Part shown: positions 52,066 through 59,795 of the stretch, piece by piece
Numbering within the stretch: the stretch's first letter is position 1
Layout: every line of letters begins with the position of its first letter
NCBI RefSeq assembly: GCF_009769385.1
Contig: NZ_ML775960.1
Span: 470,093-534,092 of the forward strand
DNA from: Saccharothrix deserti
GTDB taxonomy: Bacteria; Actinomycetota; Actinomycetes; Mycobacteriales; Pseudonocardiaceae
Direction of reading: 5' to 3'
Length of the DNA stretch: 64,000 bases
Translations under genes and position numbers: made by a program
Notes under the pieces: generated by a model
What the model saw: the letters and a program-made list of their open reading frames with translations, nothing else
Database searches by the model: none
What the model was told of the DNA's origin: nothing

Positions 52066-52392
52066 GTGATCCTCGGTCCCCGTGAACTCGACTGGCAGCG
52101 CCAGGTGCTCGACACCGCGCGCCGCGCTGGCTGGACCACCTACGTGCAGGACCTGCGCAACGAGCGCTCCCACGAGCCCAGCGTGGTCCTGGTGCGCGCC
52201 ACTCGCGTGGTGCTGGTGTTCCTGCGGACCAACGTGCGGCGGGCCCACGAGACGCTGCCCGGTCGCTTCGCCGAGCTGCACGGCGTCGAGTGCTACCTGT
52301 GGGCACCACGGGACTGGCCGCGTATCCGCATCCTGCTCACCACTGCCCCGAGTACCGCTGAGGTGATCCCCAGCGACCAGGAGAGGCTGTGA
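52066..52392 (+). CDS. VRR-Nuc-like protein lacking catalytic residues
   Basis: 108 residues, start preceded by GGAGG. ELDWQRQVLDTARRAGWTTY and GVECYLWAPRDWPRI match the ends of phage VRR-Nuc/Holliday-junction-type nucleases. At the active site, the usual (F)PDL is EPSVV and the usual ExK (ELK) is FLR, so the PD-(D/E)xK residues appear replaced. It may be a non-catalytic derivative or a regulatory partner. Confidence 0.6.
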   Translation: MILGPRELDWQRQVLDTARRAGWTTYVQDLRNERSHEPSVVLVRATRVVLVFLRTNVRRAHETLPGRFAELHGVECYLWAPRDWPRIRILLTTAPSTAEVIPSDQERL

Positions 52393-52844
52393 TCCTGCCC
52401 CGCGATCCGAGCGACCCGGTAGCCGTGATCGTGCTCGATCCGGACGACGCCCGGATGCTCATCCGCCTGGTGCAGCTCGGTCTTGGCGCGCGCCTCCAGC
52501 TCGGCGGCGGCGGCCGTCCCTCACCGCACCTCGATGCGCTCTTGACCGACCTGCACCAGGCGGCAGCCGAACCGGTCCGGCTGCCCATGTCCGCAGACGG
52601 ACCTGAGTCCGAGCCTGCGGCCATTGTGGAGATCAGCACCGCAGAGGCCGCTCTCCGCCTCGGGTGCACCCCCCGGCACGCGCGCCGGCTGGCGTTGACG
52701 GGCCACCTGCCGGCGCGCGTTGTCGGAGGGGTCTGGCTGTTCGACGCGAACAGCCTCCCCGAACTGGAGGACGACGAGCATGGAGCCGAACACCTCGCCC
52801 AGGCCGAGCCTGTGGCAGGCGATCCAGGCCAAGGGCGAAGCTGA
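52389..52844 (+). CDS. HTH_17 domain protein
   Basis: 151 residues, GTG overlapping the previous stop (GTGA). An N-terminal ~80-residue helical segment (PDDARMLIRLVQLGLGARLQLGG) precedes an excisionase-like winged helix (STAEAALRLGCTPRHARRLA, ARVVGGVWLFDANSL). Possibly a DNA-bending or recombination directionality protein. Confidence 0.72.
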   Translation: MILPRDPSDPVAVIVLDPDDARMLIRLVQLGLGARLQLGGGGRPSPHLDALLTDLHQAAAEPVRLPMSADGPESEPAAIVEISTAEAALRLGCTPRHARRLALTGHLPARVVGGVWLFDANSLPELEDDEHGAEHLAQAEPVAGDPGQGRS

Positions 52845-53013
52845 CCAGGCCGCAGCCGACGAGACGGCGCGTCCGGAGCGCGAGGCGTACGAGGCCGCCC
52901 TGGCGGCTGACGCCGCGCTGTACGGCACGGCCGGATGGGAAGCCCTACCCACCCCGCGGCGTGCCCAGGTCGCCGCCTGGGCACGCCAGCAGGGCGCCGA
53001 GAGCGCGGCATGA
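52780..53013 (+). CDS. Small acidic helical hypothetical protein (77 residues)
   Basis: ATG 52780 with GGAGG nine bases upstream, starting 65 bases inside the preceding gene in another frame. MEPNTSPRPSLWQAIQAKGE then a long helix rich in Ala/Glu (ADETARPEREAYEAALAAD). Overlaps the next start (ATGA). No family recognised. Confidence 0.6.
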   Translation: MEPNTSPRPSLWQAIQAKGEADQAAADETARPEREAYEAALAADAALYGTAGWEALPTPRRAQVAAWARQQGAESAA

Positions 53014-53330
53014 CCGACACCCGCGTCCAATCCCGCCACCAACTGGCGCACGGCCCCGAGGACTTCGGCGACACCCGTATCTGGTGGGTCCAGGGCGTGT
53101 GCTTCACCGACAACCGCCGGCTGCTCGACAGGTTCCGCCGGCAGGGCCTGGCCCTCACCGAGGACCCGGAGTCCGGCCCCGAGCGCTTGGCCTGGCTCAC
53201 CGAACAGGCGAACTACCTCCGCCGCGTCGACCAGCTCCGCCAGGACGTCCAGCGCACCGGCGTCCGGCCCGCCGTGGCCTTGCAGGACCACGCCGACAAC
53301 CCCCGATACAGCTACGAGGCAGGACTGTGA
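53010..53330 (+). CDS. Hypothetical element protein (106 residues)
   Basis: ATG overlaps the previous stop. TRIWWVQGVCFTDNRRLLDRFR and WLTEQANYLRRVDQLRQDV suggest a small alpha/beta fold followed by a helix. Stop overlaps the next GTG (GTGA). Not recognised. Confidence 0.6.
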   Translation: MTDTRVQSRHQLAHGPEDFGDTRIWWVQGVCFTDNRRLLDRFRRQGLALTEDPESGPERLAWLTEQANYLRRVDQLRQDVQRTGVRPAVALQDHADNPRYSYEAGL

Positions 53331-54070
53331 CCAACGACGAGATCAAGGCCGCGGAGCAGGCCGTCCAGGACGCCAAGCAGGACTTGGCCGTCTTCAAGCA
53401 GCGCGTGCTCGACGGCGACACCAGCATCACCGCAACGATGCTCGCCGAACGGCAGGGCGCCATCGACTTCGCCGAACTACAGGTGGAGGCGGCCCAGCGA
53501 CGCGCGGCCCAGCGAGCCGAGGCAGACCTGAACGCCGAGTTGGACGCCGTCCGCAGCGACGCCGAGGCGATCCTGGCGACCGGCACCAACGAGTTCGCCG
53601 AGGCGTTCCAGACCGCGGTCCGGGCGATGGACGCCGCAGTGCGGGTCATGGCCGCGAGGCGCGGCGCCATCCTCGCGCTACGCCAGCGCTACGAGGCCGC
53701 CCTGAGCCGCGTCGGCGCGACCGACCCGAGCGGCACCGTCCAGGATGGACAGCGGGTGCGTGGTGTCGTGGTCTCGCGGGACGCGGTCCGCCTGTTCGAG
53801 GGTGACCGGCGCCAGATCACGGCCATGCCCGACGAGGATGTCGCCAGTGCCGTGTTCACCGCGGCCACCGCGGGTATCATGCGCACCGGGGACCGGGCCA
53901 CCGAGGACCGGGCCGCGCTCAAGGACCTCATCGACGCCACGCCCGAGCTGCACGAGCTGCTGACCGCCGCGCTGCCCGAGCGAATGCACAACCTGCCCCA
54001 GTGGTTCCACCAGACCAACGACCAGTTCATGGGCATGGTGCGGGAAGCACTGATCAGCGAGGCCGAGTAA
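53327..54070 (+). CDS. Coiled-coil hypothetical protein (247 residues)
   Basis: Residues ~3-75 are a heptad-rich coiled coil (AAEQAVQDAKQDLAVFKQRV, AAQRRAAQRAEADLNAEL), then a helical core with a second coiled-coil stretch and a C-terminal domain ending QWFHQTNDQFMGMVREAL. Overlaps rusA by one base (TAATG). Possibly a scaffold or DNA-binding accessory factor; not recognised. Confidence 0.62.
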   Translation: MTNDEIKAAEQAVQDAKQDLAVFKQRVLDGDTSITATMLAERQGAIDFAELQVEAAQRRAAQRAEADLNAELDAVRSDAEAILATGTNEFAEAFQTAVRAMDAAVRVMAARRGAILALRQRYEAALSRVGATDPSGTVQDGQRVRGVVVSRDAVRLFEGDRRQITAMPDEDVASAVFTAATAGIMRTGDRATEDRAALKDLIDATPELHELLTAALPERMHNLPQWFHQTNDQFMGMVREALISEAE

Positions 54071-54537
54071 TGGCCGGCCTGATCGCACAGCTGACCGCCG
54101 TTGCCGTGTTCGTACCCGGCCGACCGGCGCCGCAGGGCAGCAAGCGGCACGTGGGCAACGGCGTCATGGTCGAGTCGTCCAAGGCCGTGAAGCCCTGGCG
54201 GCAGGACGTCCGCGAGGCGTTCCTCACCGAGGGTTCCCCGCGAGTCCGGTTCGACCAGGGCGTGCCCGTCCTCGTGCGCCTGGTGTTCGTGATGCCCCGC
54301 CCGTCCGGCCTGCCCAAGACCAGGGCGACACCGCCGCACACCAAGCGCCCGGACGTCGACAAGCTCGAACGCGCCGTGCTCGACGCCGTTGGGTCGGCCG
54401 GCGTGTGGCACGACGACGCCCAAGTCACCGAGGTCGTGAAGGCCAAGCGCTACGCCGAGATCGGCGAGACCCCCGGCTGTCACATCCACGTGCAGCCGAA
54501 CACCATCCTCAGTGGGGCTGCCTCATGGGCCAGGTGA
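54070..54537 (+). CDS. RusA-family Holliday junction resolvase
   Basis: 155 residues. PAPQGSKRHVGNG is the N-terminal strand motif; KRPDVDKLERAVLDAVG and WHDDAQV hold the acidic residues that bind metal in RusA (all appear present). Cuts Holliday junctions, typically encoded by lambdoid and actinophage early regions to process replication intermediates. Start reuses the last base of the previous stop (TAATG). Confidence 0.88.
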   Translation: MAGLIAQLTAVAVFVPGRPAPQGSKRHVGNGVMVESSKAVKPWRQDVREAFLTEGSPRVRFDQGVPVLVRLVFVMPRPSGLPKTRATPPHTKRPDVDKLERAVLDAVGSAGVWHDDAQVTEVVKAKRYAEIGETPGCHIHVQPNTILSGAASWAR

Positions 54538-55226
54538 ACCAGCCGAGCAACATCCTCGACCAGATCCGCGACCTGCGGCGGCAGATCGCGGAGGTCCGCA
54601 AGAACTCCGGGCTGTCCTCCGCCATCCTGCGACAGGGCGGACTGAGCCTGCTTGAGGACGCGTTCCTCAAGATGGTCGACGACAACGGCGTGCTCGTGCT
54701 GTACGCCGGTCCCGATGCGGAAGATAGGCAGGTGTTCGAGCTGCGCCGTGAAGGCGGTGCAGCGATCTTGACCACGTACTTCACCGCGTTCGGTCAGGCG
54801 TGGTCCCTGTTCGACCCTGGCGGTCAGGTCGCCGTGGCCGACGACGCGGACAGCGGACAGGGCTTGGCCCGGCCCTACATCCCGCTACCGCACAACCAAA
54901 CCGACTGGAACGTGATGCCGAAGACCACCTCGGCATCGTTCGTGACGCTCGATGAGGTGCGCTACTACAAGCAGCACCCCCGAGTGAACATGTCGATCAA
55001 GACGGGTGCGGCAGTCGGATCGGCCGGAGAGTGGCGGGTGTTGCAGGACGGGGCCGTGCGCGCTTCCGGCACCATCACGGCGAGCGTGATCACCGTGGCC
55101 TTCGCCTCGTTCGCGGTCACCGGCTCGCACCTGGCACCGCTGAACCTGGACGTGCAGGCCCGTGTCACGAGCGGCGCGGGGCCGGTTTCAGCCCACATCC
55201 GTGAAGCTGGAGGTGTCCAGACGTGA
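54525..55226 (+). CDS. Phage tail/structural-like protein
   Basis: 233 residues. The N-terminal helix NILDQIRDLRRQIAEVRKNSGLSSA and following GGLSLLEDAFLKMVDDNGVLV resemble the head of minor tail or receptor-type proteins in actinophages; later segments are beta-rich (ASGTITASVITVAFASFAVTG). Overlaps rusA by 13 bases. Its presence in an element without other virion genes is notable. Assignment is by pattern only. Confidence 0.5.
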   Translation: MGQVNQPSNILDQIRDLRRQIAEVRKNSGLSSAILRQGGLSLLEDAFLKMVDDNGVLVLYAGPDAEDRQVFELRREGGAAILTTYFTAFGQAWSLFDPGGQVAVADDADSGQGLARPYIPLPHNQTDWNVMPKTTSASFVTLDEVRYYKQHPRVNMSIKTGAAVGSAGEWRVLQDGAVRASGTITASVITVAFASFAVTGSHLAPLNLDVQARVTSGAGPVSAHIREAGGVQT

Positions 55227-55393
55227 CCGCACCCGCGACGCTGCCCGAGCCCGAACGCCCTGACGAGCTGCTGGCCCCGCTCATGCCTGGCGAGCAGCGT
55301 GCACCGGACGGCGGGGTGATTCCGGTTAGTCCCGGATACAGCCCGGCGTCTGGTCCTCCGGACCCACACACCGGATCGGCCACGTCGGCGTAG
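55223..55393 (+). CDS. Possible 56-residue Pro-rich peptide
   Basis: GTG 55223 overlaps the previous stop (GTGA), as in the rest of the operon. Encodes MTAPATLPEPERPDELL and ends in a Pro/Gly/Ser-rich stretch that is antisense to the end of the secreted-protein gene. Operon-style coupling supports it; composition does not. Confidence 0.4.
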   Translation: MTAPATLPEPERPDELLAPLMPGEQRAPDGGVIPVSPGYSPASGPPDPHTGSATSA

Positions 55394-55748
55394 GCGTGGG
55401 AACCACCATCGGCGGGTCACCCGGCTGAGGCTCCGGTGCGGGCGGCTGCTCCGTGGTGGTCGTCGGCACCGGCTCGGCGGCAGGTGCGACCGGCGCGGGC
55501 GGTTGACCCTGCTGGACGTCCGGCCGCGCGGCCACACCCGAGGATGTCGGCGACGGCTCGACCACCGTGGACGACGCGTCCACCGTGGTCGGTGCCGTCG
55601 TGCTGGTGGACGCGGACTCCGTCACCAGCTGCTGCTCGGCGGGCGCCGCGGGCGCCGGCCCGCCGGCGGCGATGGCCACCGTCACGCCGATGCCAGCGAG
55701 CAGCACACCCACTGCACTCGCGGTCAGTAACGCGGCTTTGCGCTGCAC
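55326..55748 (-). CDS. Secreted or membrane-anchored Pro/Thr-rich protein
   Basis: 140 residues from GTG 55748, with GGAGG five bases upstream. VQRKAALLTASAVGVLLAGIGVTVAIAAGG is described as a signal/anchor helix at residues 4-28. Residues 35-120 are Thr/Ser/Pro/Ala-rich, like a cell-wall spacer. The tail WPIRCVGPEDQTPGC has two cysteines likely to form a disulfide. Possible surface-acting cargo (exclusion or adhesion). An in-frame start at 55868 is rejected. Confidence 0.65.
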   Translation of the reverse strand: MQRKAALLTASAVGVLLAGIGVTVAIAAGGPAPAAPAEQQLVTESASTSTTAPTTVDASSTVVEPSPTSSGVAARPDVQQGQPPAPVAPAAEPVPTTTTEQPPAPEPQPGDPPMVVPTPTPTWPIRCVGPEDQTPGCIRD

Positions 55749-56239
55749 AGCAACCTCCGGGAGACGACGACCCGCGCGTCCAGCGGGCTCAATTCGGGTA
55801 TCAGCAGGTCGGACGTCCCGCGCTACAGGGCGTTGCTCAAACTCACCTGCACGGAGCAGAAATTTCACGGTCTGTCGATCACTCGCTACAGAACCCGTTC
55901 AGCGTTGGTGATGCTGGACGGGTGGGACCGGTTGGCGGGCGATGTCGTCCGGCCGTGCAGAGGCCGAGAGACGCACGCGCCCTTGGTGCCAACCGGTCCC
56001 GGTTGAGCCTGGCCAGGCTGCCCAGGTCCTGCCTGCGGGTACAGGTCCGGGGACACCTTCGCGAAGTTCGGGCCCTGCTGACCGGCCCCCGCAGTGTGAC
56101 CTGTCGGCTGGACCCGTTCTTCGTTCCGGTGTGGCTACACCCTAACCACAGGTGTGGCTACACCTCAACCCCGTGTCACACGAATGGTGTAGCCACACCT
56201 TCGCTAGCCGGTGTGGCTACACCGTGCTAGCCTCCCGAC
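55749..56239. other. 491-bp non-coding region holding an operator array
   Basis: Only overlapping reading frames without family-like or well-started products. The notable content is the palindromic operator cluster at 56129-56222. The 55860-56120 part shows nothing clear. Confidence 0.55.
56129..56222. promoter_or_regulatory. Palindromic operator array before the 64-residue protein gene
   Basis: GTGTGGCTACAC occurs at 56129-56140, 56152-56163 and 56211-56222, and its complement GTGTAGCCACAC at 56187-56198; GTGTCACAC at 56173-56181 is a shorter related palindrome. All share GTGT...ACAC ends. They lie 18-111 bp upstream of the next start, as expected for an autoregulated DNA-binding protein. 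Confidence 0.75.
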
Positions 56240-56434
56240 ATGCCCAACCAGCCCAAAACAACAGGGCGCCACGTCCGTGTGGAAGATGCGCGGTGGGCTG
56301 CCGCCGAGGTGAACACCGAGGCGATCGGCACCAACCGCGCGGCATGGATCAACGCCGCGCTCGCCTGGCTCAACGGAGAACCCGGCGCGAAGCGCCCCGT
56401 GCGGCCAGCTCAACCTCAACCGCCGCAGTCCTGA
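56240..56434 (+). CDS. Small ribbon-helix-helix-like protein (64 residues)
   Basis: ATG 56240. GRHVRVEDARWAAAEVNTEAIG followed by NRAAWINAALAWLNGE has the strand-helix-helix length and spacing of CopG/Arc-type regulators (a short basic strand and two helices). Directly downstream of an operator array, so autoregulation and plasmid-style copy or partition control are plausible. A terminator follows at 56444. Confidence 0.6.
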   Translation: MPNQPKTTGRHVRVEDARWAAAEVNTEAIGTNRAAWINAALAWLNGEPGAKRPVRPAQPQPPQS

Positions 56435-56443
56435 AACGCAGAC

Positions 56444-56481
56444 GCCCCCACACCGCCGCCTTCGGGTGGTGGTGTGGGGGC
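56444..56481. terminator. Strong terminator hairpin
   Basis: GCCCCCACACC at 56444-56454 pairs with GGTGTGGGGGC at 56470-56480, with further pairing toward a TTCG loop. Lies 10 bp after the small RHH-like gene and before the convergent 46-residue gene. Confidence 0.8.
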
Positions 56482-56499
56482 CGTTCGTGGTGTCCGTGG

Positions 56500-56640
56500 T
56501 CAGCTGGACCCGTCATCAGTAGTGACGGGTTCCTGGTCTTCGTCGCCAGGGTCGTTGGGCAACGGGTGGCCGTTCATGAGTTCGTGGGCGCGCTGGGCAA
56601 CGCCGATCAGCCAGGACGGGCGGGTGTCGTCGGCGCTCAT
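56500..56640 (-). CDS. 46-residue hypothetical protein
   Basis: ATG 56640 preceded by GGAGAG at a six-base spacing, ending TGA at 56500. MSADDTRPSWLIGVAQRAHE then an acidic tail (NDPGDEDQEPVTTDD). Strong third-position G/C in the first half. Acidic and small enough to be a phage-type inhibitor or antitoxin-like peptide, but unrecognised. Confidence 0.55.
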   Translation of the reverse strand: MSADDTRPSWLIGVAQRAHELMNGHPLPNDPGDEDQEPVTTDDGSS

Positions 56641-56754
56641 CGTCTGCTCTCCGTGGTCGAGTCGATCGGGGTAAGACGACGCCCCCTCGCGAGGGGCGCG
56701 AGGGGGCGTCCATCCGCTCCCAGGGGTTACGCACCGGGAACGGAAACCTGGCGA

Positions 56755-57009
56755 TCAGGAAGCGGCCTTCCGGCCGATCCTCTCGGCGTAGATCTCTTCG
56801 GCCGCGGCGTACCCCGTCGCCTCATGCTGGTGGTCGGGGTCGGTCTTGGACACGCGCCGGTACACCGCCGCGGACTTCCGGTGGTAGGCGATCCAGGCAT
56901 CCGCCGACGCGTCGGGAGCGGGAGACAACAGGCCGAGTAGGTGCCGGGCCTGCTCGAAGGTCGAGACCGTCTTGACGTGTTCCCAGGTGGCCGTCTGACG
57001 GGTCAACAC
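56755..57009 (-). CDS. AMED_5909-like small protein (84 residues)
   Basis: MLTRQTATWEHVKTVSTFEQ and WIAYHRKSAAVYRRVSKTDP with a following HQHEATGYAAAEEIY resemble the AMED_5909 family of small actinobacterial helical proteins, commonly found near XRE/DUF cargo genes. Function unknown. No strong ribosome-binding site was seen. Confidence 0.6.
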   Translation of the reverse strand: MLTRQTATWEHVKTVSTFEQARHLLGLLSPAPDASADAWIAYHRKSAAVYRRVSKTDPDHQHEATGYAAAEEIYAERIGRKAAS

Positions 57010-57070
57010 GTCGCCACCCGCCGATCGGTGGGCACGACGATCGGGCCCCTGCCACCGCTACGGGCGGCGG

Positions 57071-57301
57071 TCACTGCGCGGTCCCGGGCAGCCGCTTGCG
57101 CAGCTGGTCGACGGCCGACGCGAGTTCGGCGGCGCCGTGCCAGTCGTAGAAGGACGTCCCGGGGCTGGGCTGAAGCACCACGATCCGGGCGTCTCGCAGG
57201 TACACCTGCGTGACGCGTTGGCGGCCGGCGGCGTCGAAGCAGGCCACGTTGATGGGCCTGTCGGGGCTGCTATCAGCAGCGGCGTTCGGTGGGCTCGACA
57301 T
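57071..57301 (-). CDS. Small hypothetical protein (76 residues)
   Basis: MSSPPNAAADSSPDRPINVA then an alpha/beta-like core (RVTQVYLRDARIVVLQPSPG) and a C-terminal helix. Upstream GGAGG is present (cctcc at 57305). Followed on the same strand by the AMED_5909-like gene. Not recognised. Confidence 0.6.
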   Translation of the reverse strand: MSSPPNAAADSSPDRPINVACFDAAGRQRVTQVYLRDARIVVLQPSPGTSFYDWHGAAELASAVDQLRKRLPGTAQ

Positions 57302-57491
57302 GGGGACCTCCGGCAGGGGTGCGCTGGCCCGTTCGGGCTCCGGAGCGGTCAGTCTCGTGCGATTTGCCTGCCACTGACAAGCAATTTGTGCAATTGATCA
57401 TCAAAGACCACTTGATTAGGGGCATTGCAGCCTGGTTGCACTCCGCTTGGATGTCCGATGCACAACGTCACGAGCCCTGAGAGGACCGATC
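57302..57491. promoter_or_regulatory. Divergent AT-rich promoter region
   Basis: 190 bp between the leftward 76-residue gene and the rightward trio. The middle (57372-57425) is the most AT-rich part of the element, with a direct repeat GCAATTTGT / GCAATTGAT and TTGATTA. Probably holds both promoters and sites for the XRE protein of the trio. Confidence 0.45.
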
Positions 57492-57704
57492 ATGCGTCTG
57501 ACCCACCTCGGCACCGAGTCCGGCAAGAGCGGCTGCCCCAGCGTCTTCGCCACCGACCGCGGTACCTACGTCGTCCAGGGCTGGAAGGTGACGGACCCCG
57601 ACGCGCTCGCTGAGCTGGCCAAGCGCGGCCTGCCCGCCCACGAGGACGCCGTCGAGATCCCGGCTGACCTCCTCCAGCACTTCCCGCAGGTCACCGAGCA
57701 GTGA
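57492..57704 (+). CDS. Small hypothetical protein of a DUF6879/XRE trio (70 residues)
   Basis: ATG 57492 with GAGAGG upstream. TESGKSGCPSVFATDRGTYVVQGWKV ends in PQVTEQ. Stop overlaps the DUF6879 GTG (GTGA). In actinobacteria, a small protein of this kind commonly precedes DUF6879 and XRE-DUF5753 genes. Confidence 0.72.
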   Translation: MRLTHLGTESGKSGCPSVFATDRGTYVVQGWKVTDPDALAELAKRGLPAHEDAVEIPADLLQHFPQVTEQ

Positions 57705-58228
57705 CCGGGCGACTGGTCGAGCGAGCCGGGTTCGAGCGGCTGTTCGACGACTTCCACAGCTCGGCCTGGCGGCTGGAGATCCAGGGCACCTACGACGAAC
57801 CGGAGGAGCGCGAACCCCTGCGCCGGTTTCTGGCCGGTGAGCCTGATGATCTGGAGTGGATGGCCGACTGGTTCGAATGGGTCACGGAGCAGAGCGCGTC
57901 CGGCCGTCGAATCGGGCGTGTACGGGTCCTGACGGAGCCGCTGACGGACTACCTCCGGTTTGAGCTGTCCTTCACCGGACACGCGGTCGACGCCGGCGAG
58001 GACATCCGACTACTCACGCCCGCCGATGCTGCTCGGCTCGACCTTCCGCGTGAAGACTTCTGGTTCTTCGACGACCACCTGGTGGCCGTGCTCCGGTTCG
58101 GCGACACGGGCGTGGCCACCGCCGAGCTGATCGACGACCCGGCCGAGGTCAACCGCTACCGTGCCGTGCAGCACCGCGCGCTCTCCGCCGCGGTGCCGTA
58201 CCGCGAATGGGCCGCGAGGCAACCGTGA
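57701..58228 (+). CDS. DUF6879 family protein
   Basis: 175 residues. FDDFHSSAWRLEIQGTYDEP, WFEWVTEQSASGRRIGRVRV and EDFWFFDDHLVAVLRFGDTG are family-like. GTG overlaps the preceding stop. Function unknown; partner of XRE-DUF5753 regulators, likely the second part of a two- or three-protein regulatory module related to WhiJ-type systems. Confidence 0.8.
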   Translation: MTGRLVERAGFERLFDDFHSSAWRLEIQGTYDEPEEREPLRRFLAGEPDDLEWMADWFEWVTEQSASGRRIGRVRVLTEPLTDYLRFELSFTGHAVDAGEDIRLLTPADAARLDLPREDFWFFDDHLVAVLRFGDTGVATAELIDDPAEVNRYRAVQHRALSAAVPYREWAARQP

Positions 58229-58246
58229 ACCACTCCTGAGGAGACC

Positions 58247-59098
58247 GTGAGCAGCACCTTCGAGAACCAGCGATTGGCCTTCGCCGACCGGTTGGTGGCG
58301 TTGCGAGTCGAGCGGACCAGCCTGGCGGCCAAGGACTTCGCCGCGTCGCTCGGCTGGCACGCCTCGAAGGTCTCCCGGATCGAGACCGGCAAGCAGACGC
58401 CCAGCGACGACGAGCTCCGCACGTGGCTCGACGCCGTGGGCGCACCGGCCGAGCTGGTCGACGAACTCCGCAACCAGCTGCGTGACCTCCGCATCGCGCA
58501 GTCGACCTGGCGGCGGCAGCTGCGCAGCGGTCACCGCGCCCGCCAGGAGCAGGATGAGCGGGAGGAGCAAGCCGCTGCGGTTATCCGCGCCGTCGACGTG
58601 ATGGCCGTGCCCGGCCTCGTGCAGACGCCGGACTACGCCCGCCGCATCCTCGTGACCCAAGCGGAGTTGCTCGAGGTGCCGGCTGGCGACGTCGACGCCG
58701 CCGTGAACGCGAGGATGCGGCGTCAGCGCGTGCTGTACGAGCCGGACAGGCGGATCGAACTCCTGGTCGCCGAAGCCGCGCTCGGCATGGCCGTGTGCCC
58801 GGCCGCCGAGATGCGCGCCCAGGTCGACCGCCTCCAGTCGGTAATCGGCCTGCCGAACGTGCGTCTCGGCGTGCTGCCGCTGCACGTCCAGTACCCGCAC
58901 TTGCTGCCGCACGGCTACTGGATCGTCGATGACGAGGTCTTCATCGAGCTGGTGCACTCCGAGGTGCGGGTGAACGACCCGGAGCAGGTCGCGATCTACA
59001 GCAAGCTCACCGACCGGCTGTGGACGGTCGCGCTCGAAGGCAACGACGCGCGAACACTGCTCGCACGCGTGGCGGCAACACTCCAGGCCGGCGACTGA
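58247..59098 (+). CDS. XRE-family regulator with DUF5753 domain
   Basis: 283 residues. The HTH (residues ~8-70) includes VERTSLAAKDFAASLGWHAS and KVSRIETGKQTPSDDEL. The C-terminal DUF5753 (~95-275) reads VPGLVQTPDYARRIL ... LPLHVQYPHLLPHGYW. Such proteins are WhiJ-like regulators in Streptomyces, usually paired with small partner proteins. Starts 18 bp after DUF6879, ends before a bidirectional terminator. Confidence 0.88.
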   Translation: MSSTFENQRLAFADRLVALRVERTSLAAKDFAASLGWHASKVSRIETGKQTPSDDELRTWLDAVGAPAELVDELRNQLRDLRIAQSTWRRQLRSGHRARQEQDEREEQAAAVIRAVDVMAVPGLVQTPDYARRILVTQAELLEVPAGDVDAAVNARMRRQRVLYEPDRRIELLVAEAALGMAVCPAAEMRAQVDRLQSVIGLPNVRLGVLPLHVQYPHLLPHGYWIVDDEVFIELVHSEVRVNDPEQVAIYSKLTDRLWTVALEGNDARTLLARVAATLQAGD

Positions 59099-59147
59099 AC
59101 GCCAGCCGAGCAGGTCGGACCGCGAGATGACGACTCGGTTCGGGTTG

Positions 59148-59180
59148 CCGGGGCCCGTCGCGGATGGCGACGGGCCCCGG
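59148..59180. terminator. Bidirectional terminator hairpin
   Basis: Perfect 14-bp stem (CCGGGGCCCGTCGC with its complement), 5-base loop, between the convergent XRE-DUF5753 gene and the 91-residue gene. Confidence 0.85.
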
Positions 59181-59199
59181 AACTGCGTGGCGGCTGCCC

Positions 59200-59475
59200 T
59201 CAGTCGTTCGGGCTCCTCCACGTTCCGCCACCCCAGTACTCGCCTGTCTCCCGAGGCAAGTGCGGGCCCTGAGCTGCCGCCATCAAGGCCAGGCCCAGGG
59301 CATAGGCCCGCTCGGGATTGAGCACCGCAGCGAACCGGCCGTCGATCTCCAGGTCGACGTCAACGCCCCACTGGTGGCGGGACACCCTGGCCCATTGCTC
59401 ACCGCGCATTGTCCAGGTGGGCTGGTCTTTCTGGTCCGACTCGGGCAACTCAGTCGGGATCAAAGGCTCCGTCAT
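59200..59475 (-). CDS. Hypothetical protein (91 residues)
   Basis: ATG 59475. MTEPLIPTELPESDQKDQPT then WTMRGEQWARVSRHQWGVDV, a beta-rich core and a helix RAYALGLALMAAAQ. Resembles small actinobacterial element proteins; not recognised. Confidence 0.6.
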   Translation of the reverse strand: MTEPLIPTELPESDQKDQPTWTMRGEQWARVSRHQWGVDVDLEIDGRFAAVLNPERAYALGLALMAAAQGPHLPRETGEYWGGGTWRSPND

Positions 59476-59537
59476 GCGCGGCACCGTAGTTGAGCGCGTG
59501 ACCGCCGTGCGGCATCTCAAGTAGCGACGCGCGGGCT

Positions 59538-59795
59538 CTACTGGCGGGAACCACGACGGCGCTCACGGGCGCGGACCGACTCACGTGTCCCACCACGAAC
59601 GCTCTGCGCCTTCTGCTCAGCGATCCAGGCGTTCAGCTGATCCTCGTCGTATACGACCGATCCGCACAGCGTGTAGGACTCAGGACCGCGGTTTCTGTGC
59701 CGCCAGGCTCGAAGGGTCGACTCAGGGATGCCTGTGACCTCGGCGACCTCGCGGGTCTTGAGTCGCCGAGTTCGTGAGCCAGCCTTCGCCTGCAC
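59538..59795 (-). CDS. HTH_17/AlpA-like protein, candidate excisionase
   Basis: 85 residues from GTG 59795, with GGAGG six bases upstream. RRLKTREVAEVTGIPESTLR and SYTLCGSVVYDEDQLNAWI form the winged HTH of excisionases. The tail is basic (RESVRARERRRGSRQ). Located 395 bp from the tRNA-Pro end of the element, so a role as directionality factor is likely. Confidence 0.72.
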   Translation of the reverse strand: MQAKAGSRTRRLKTREVAEVTGIPESTLRAWRHRNRGPESYTLCGSVVYDEDQLNAWIAEQKAQSVRGGTRESVRARERRRGSRQ

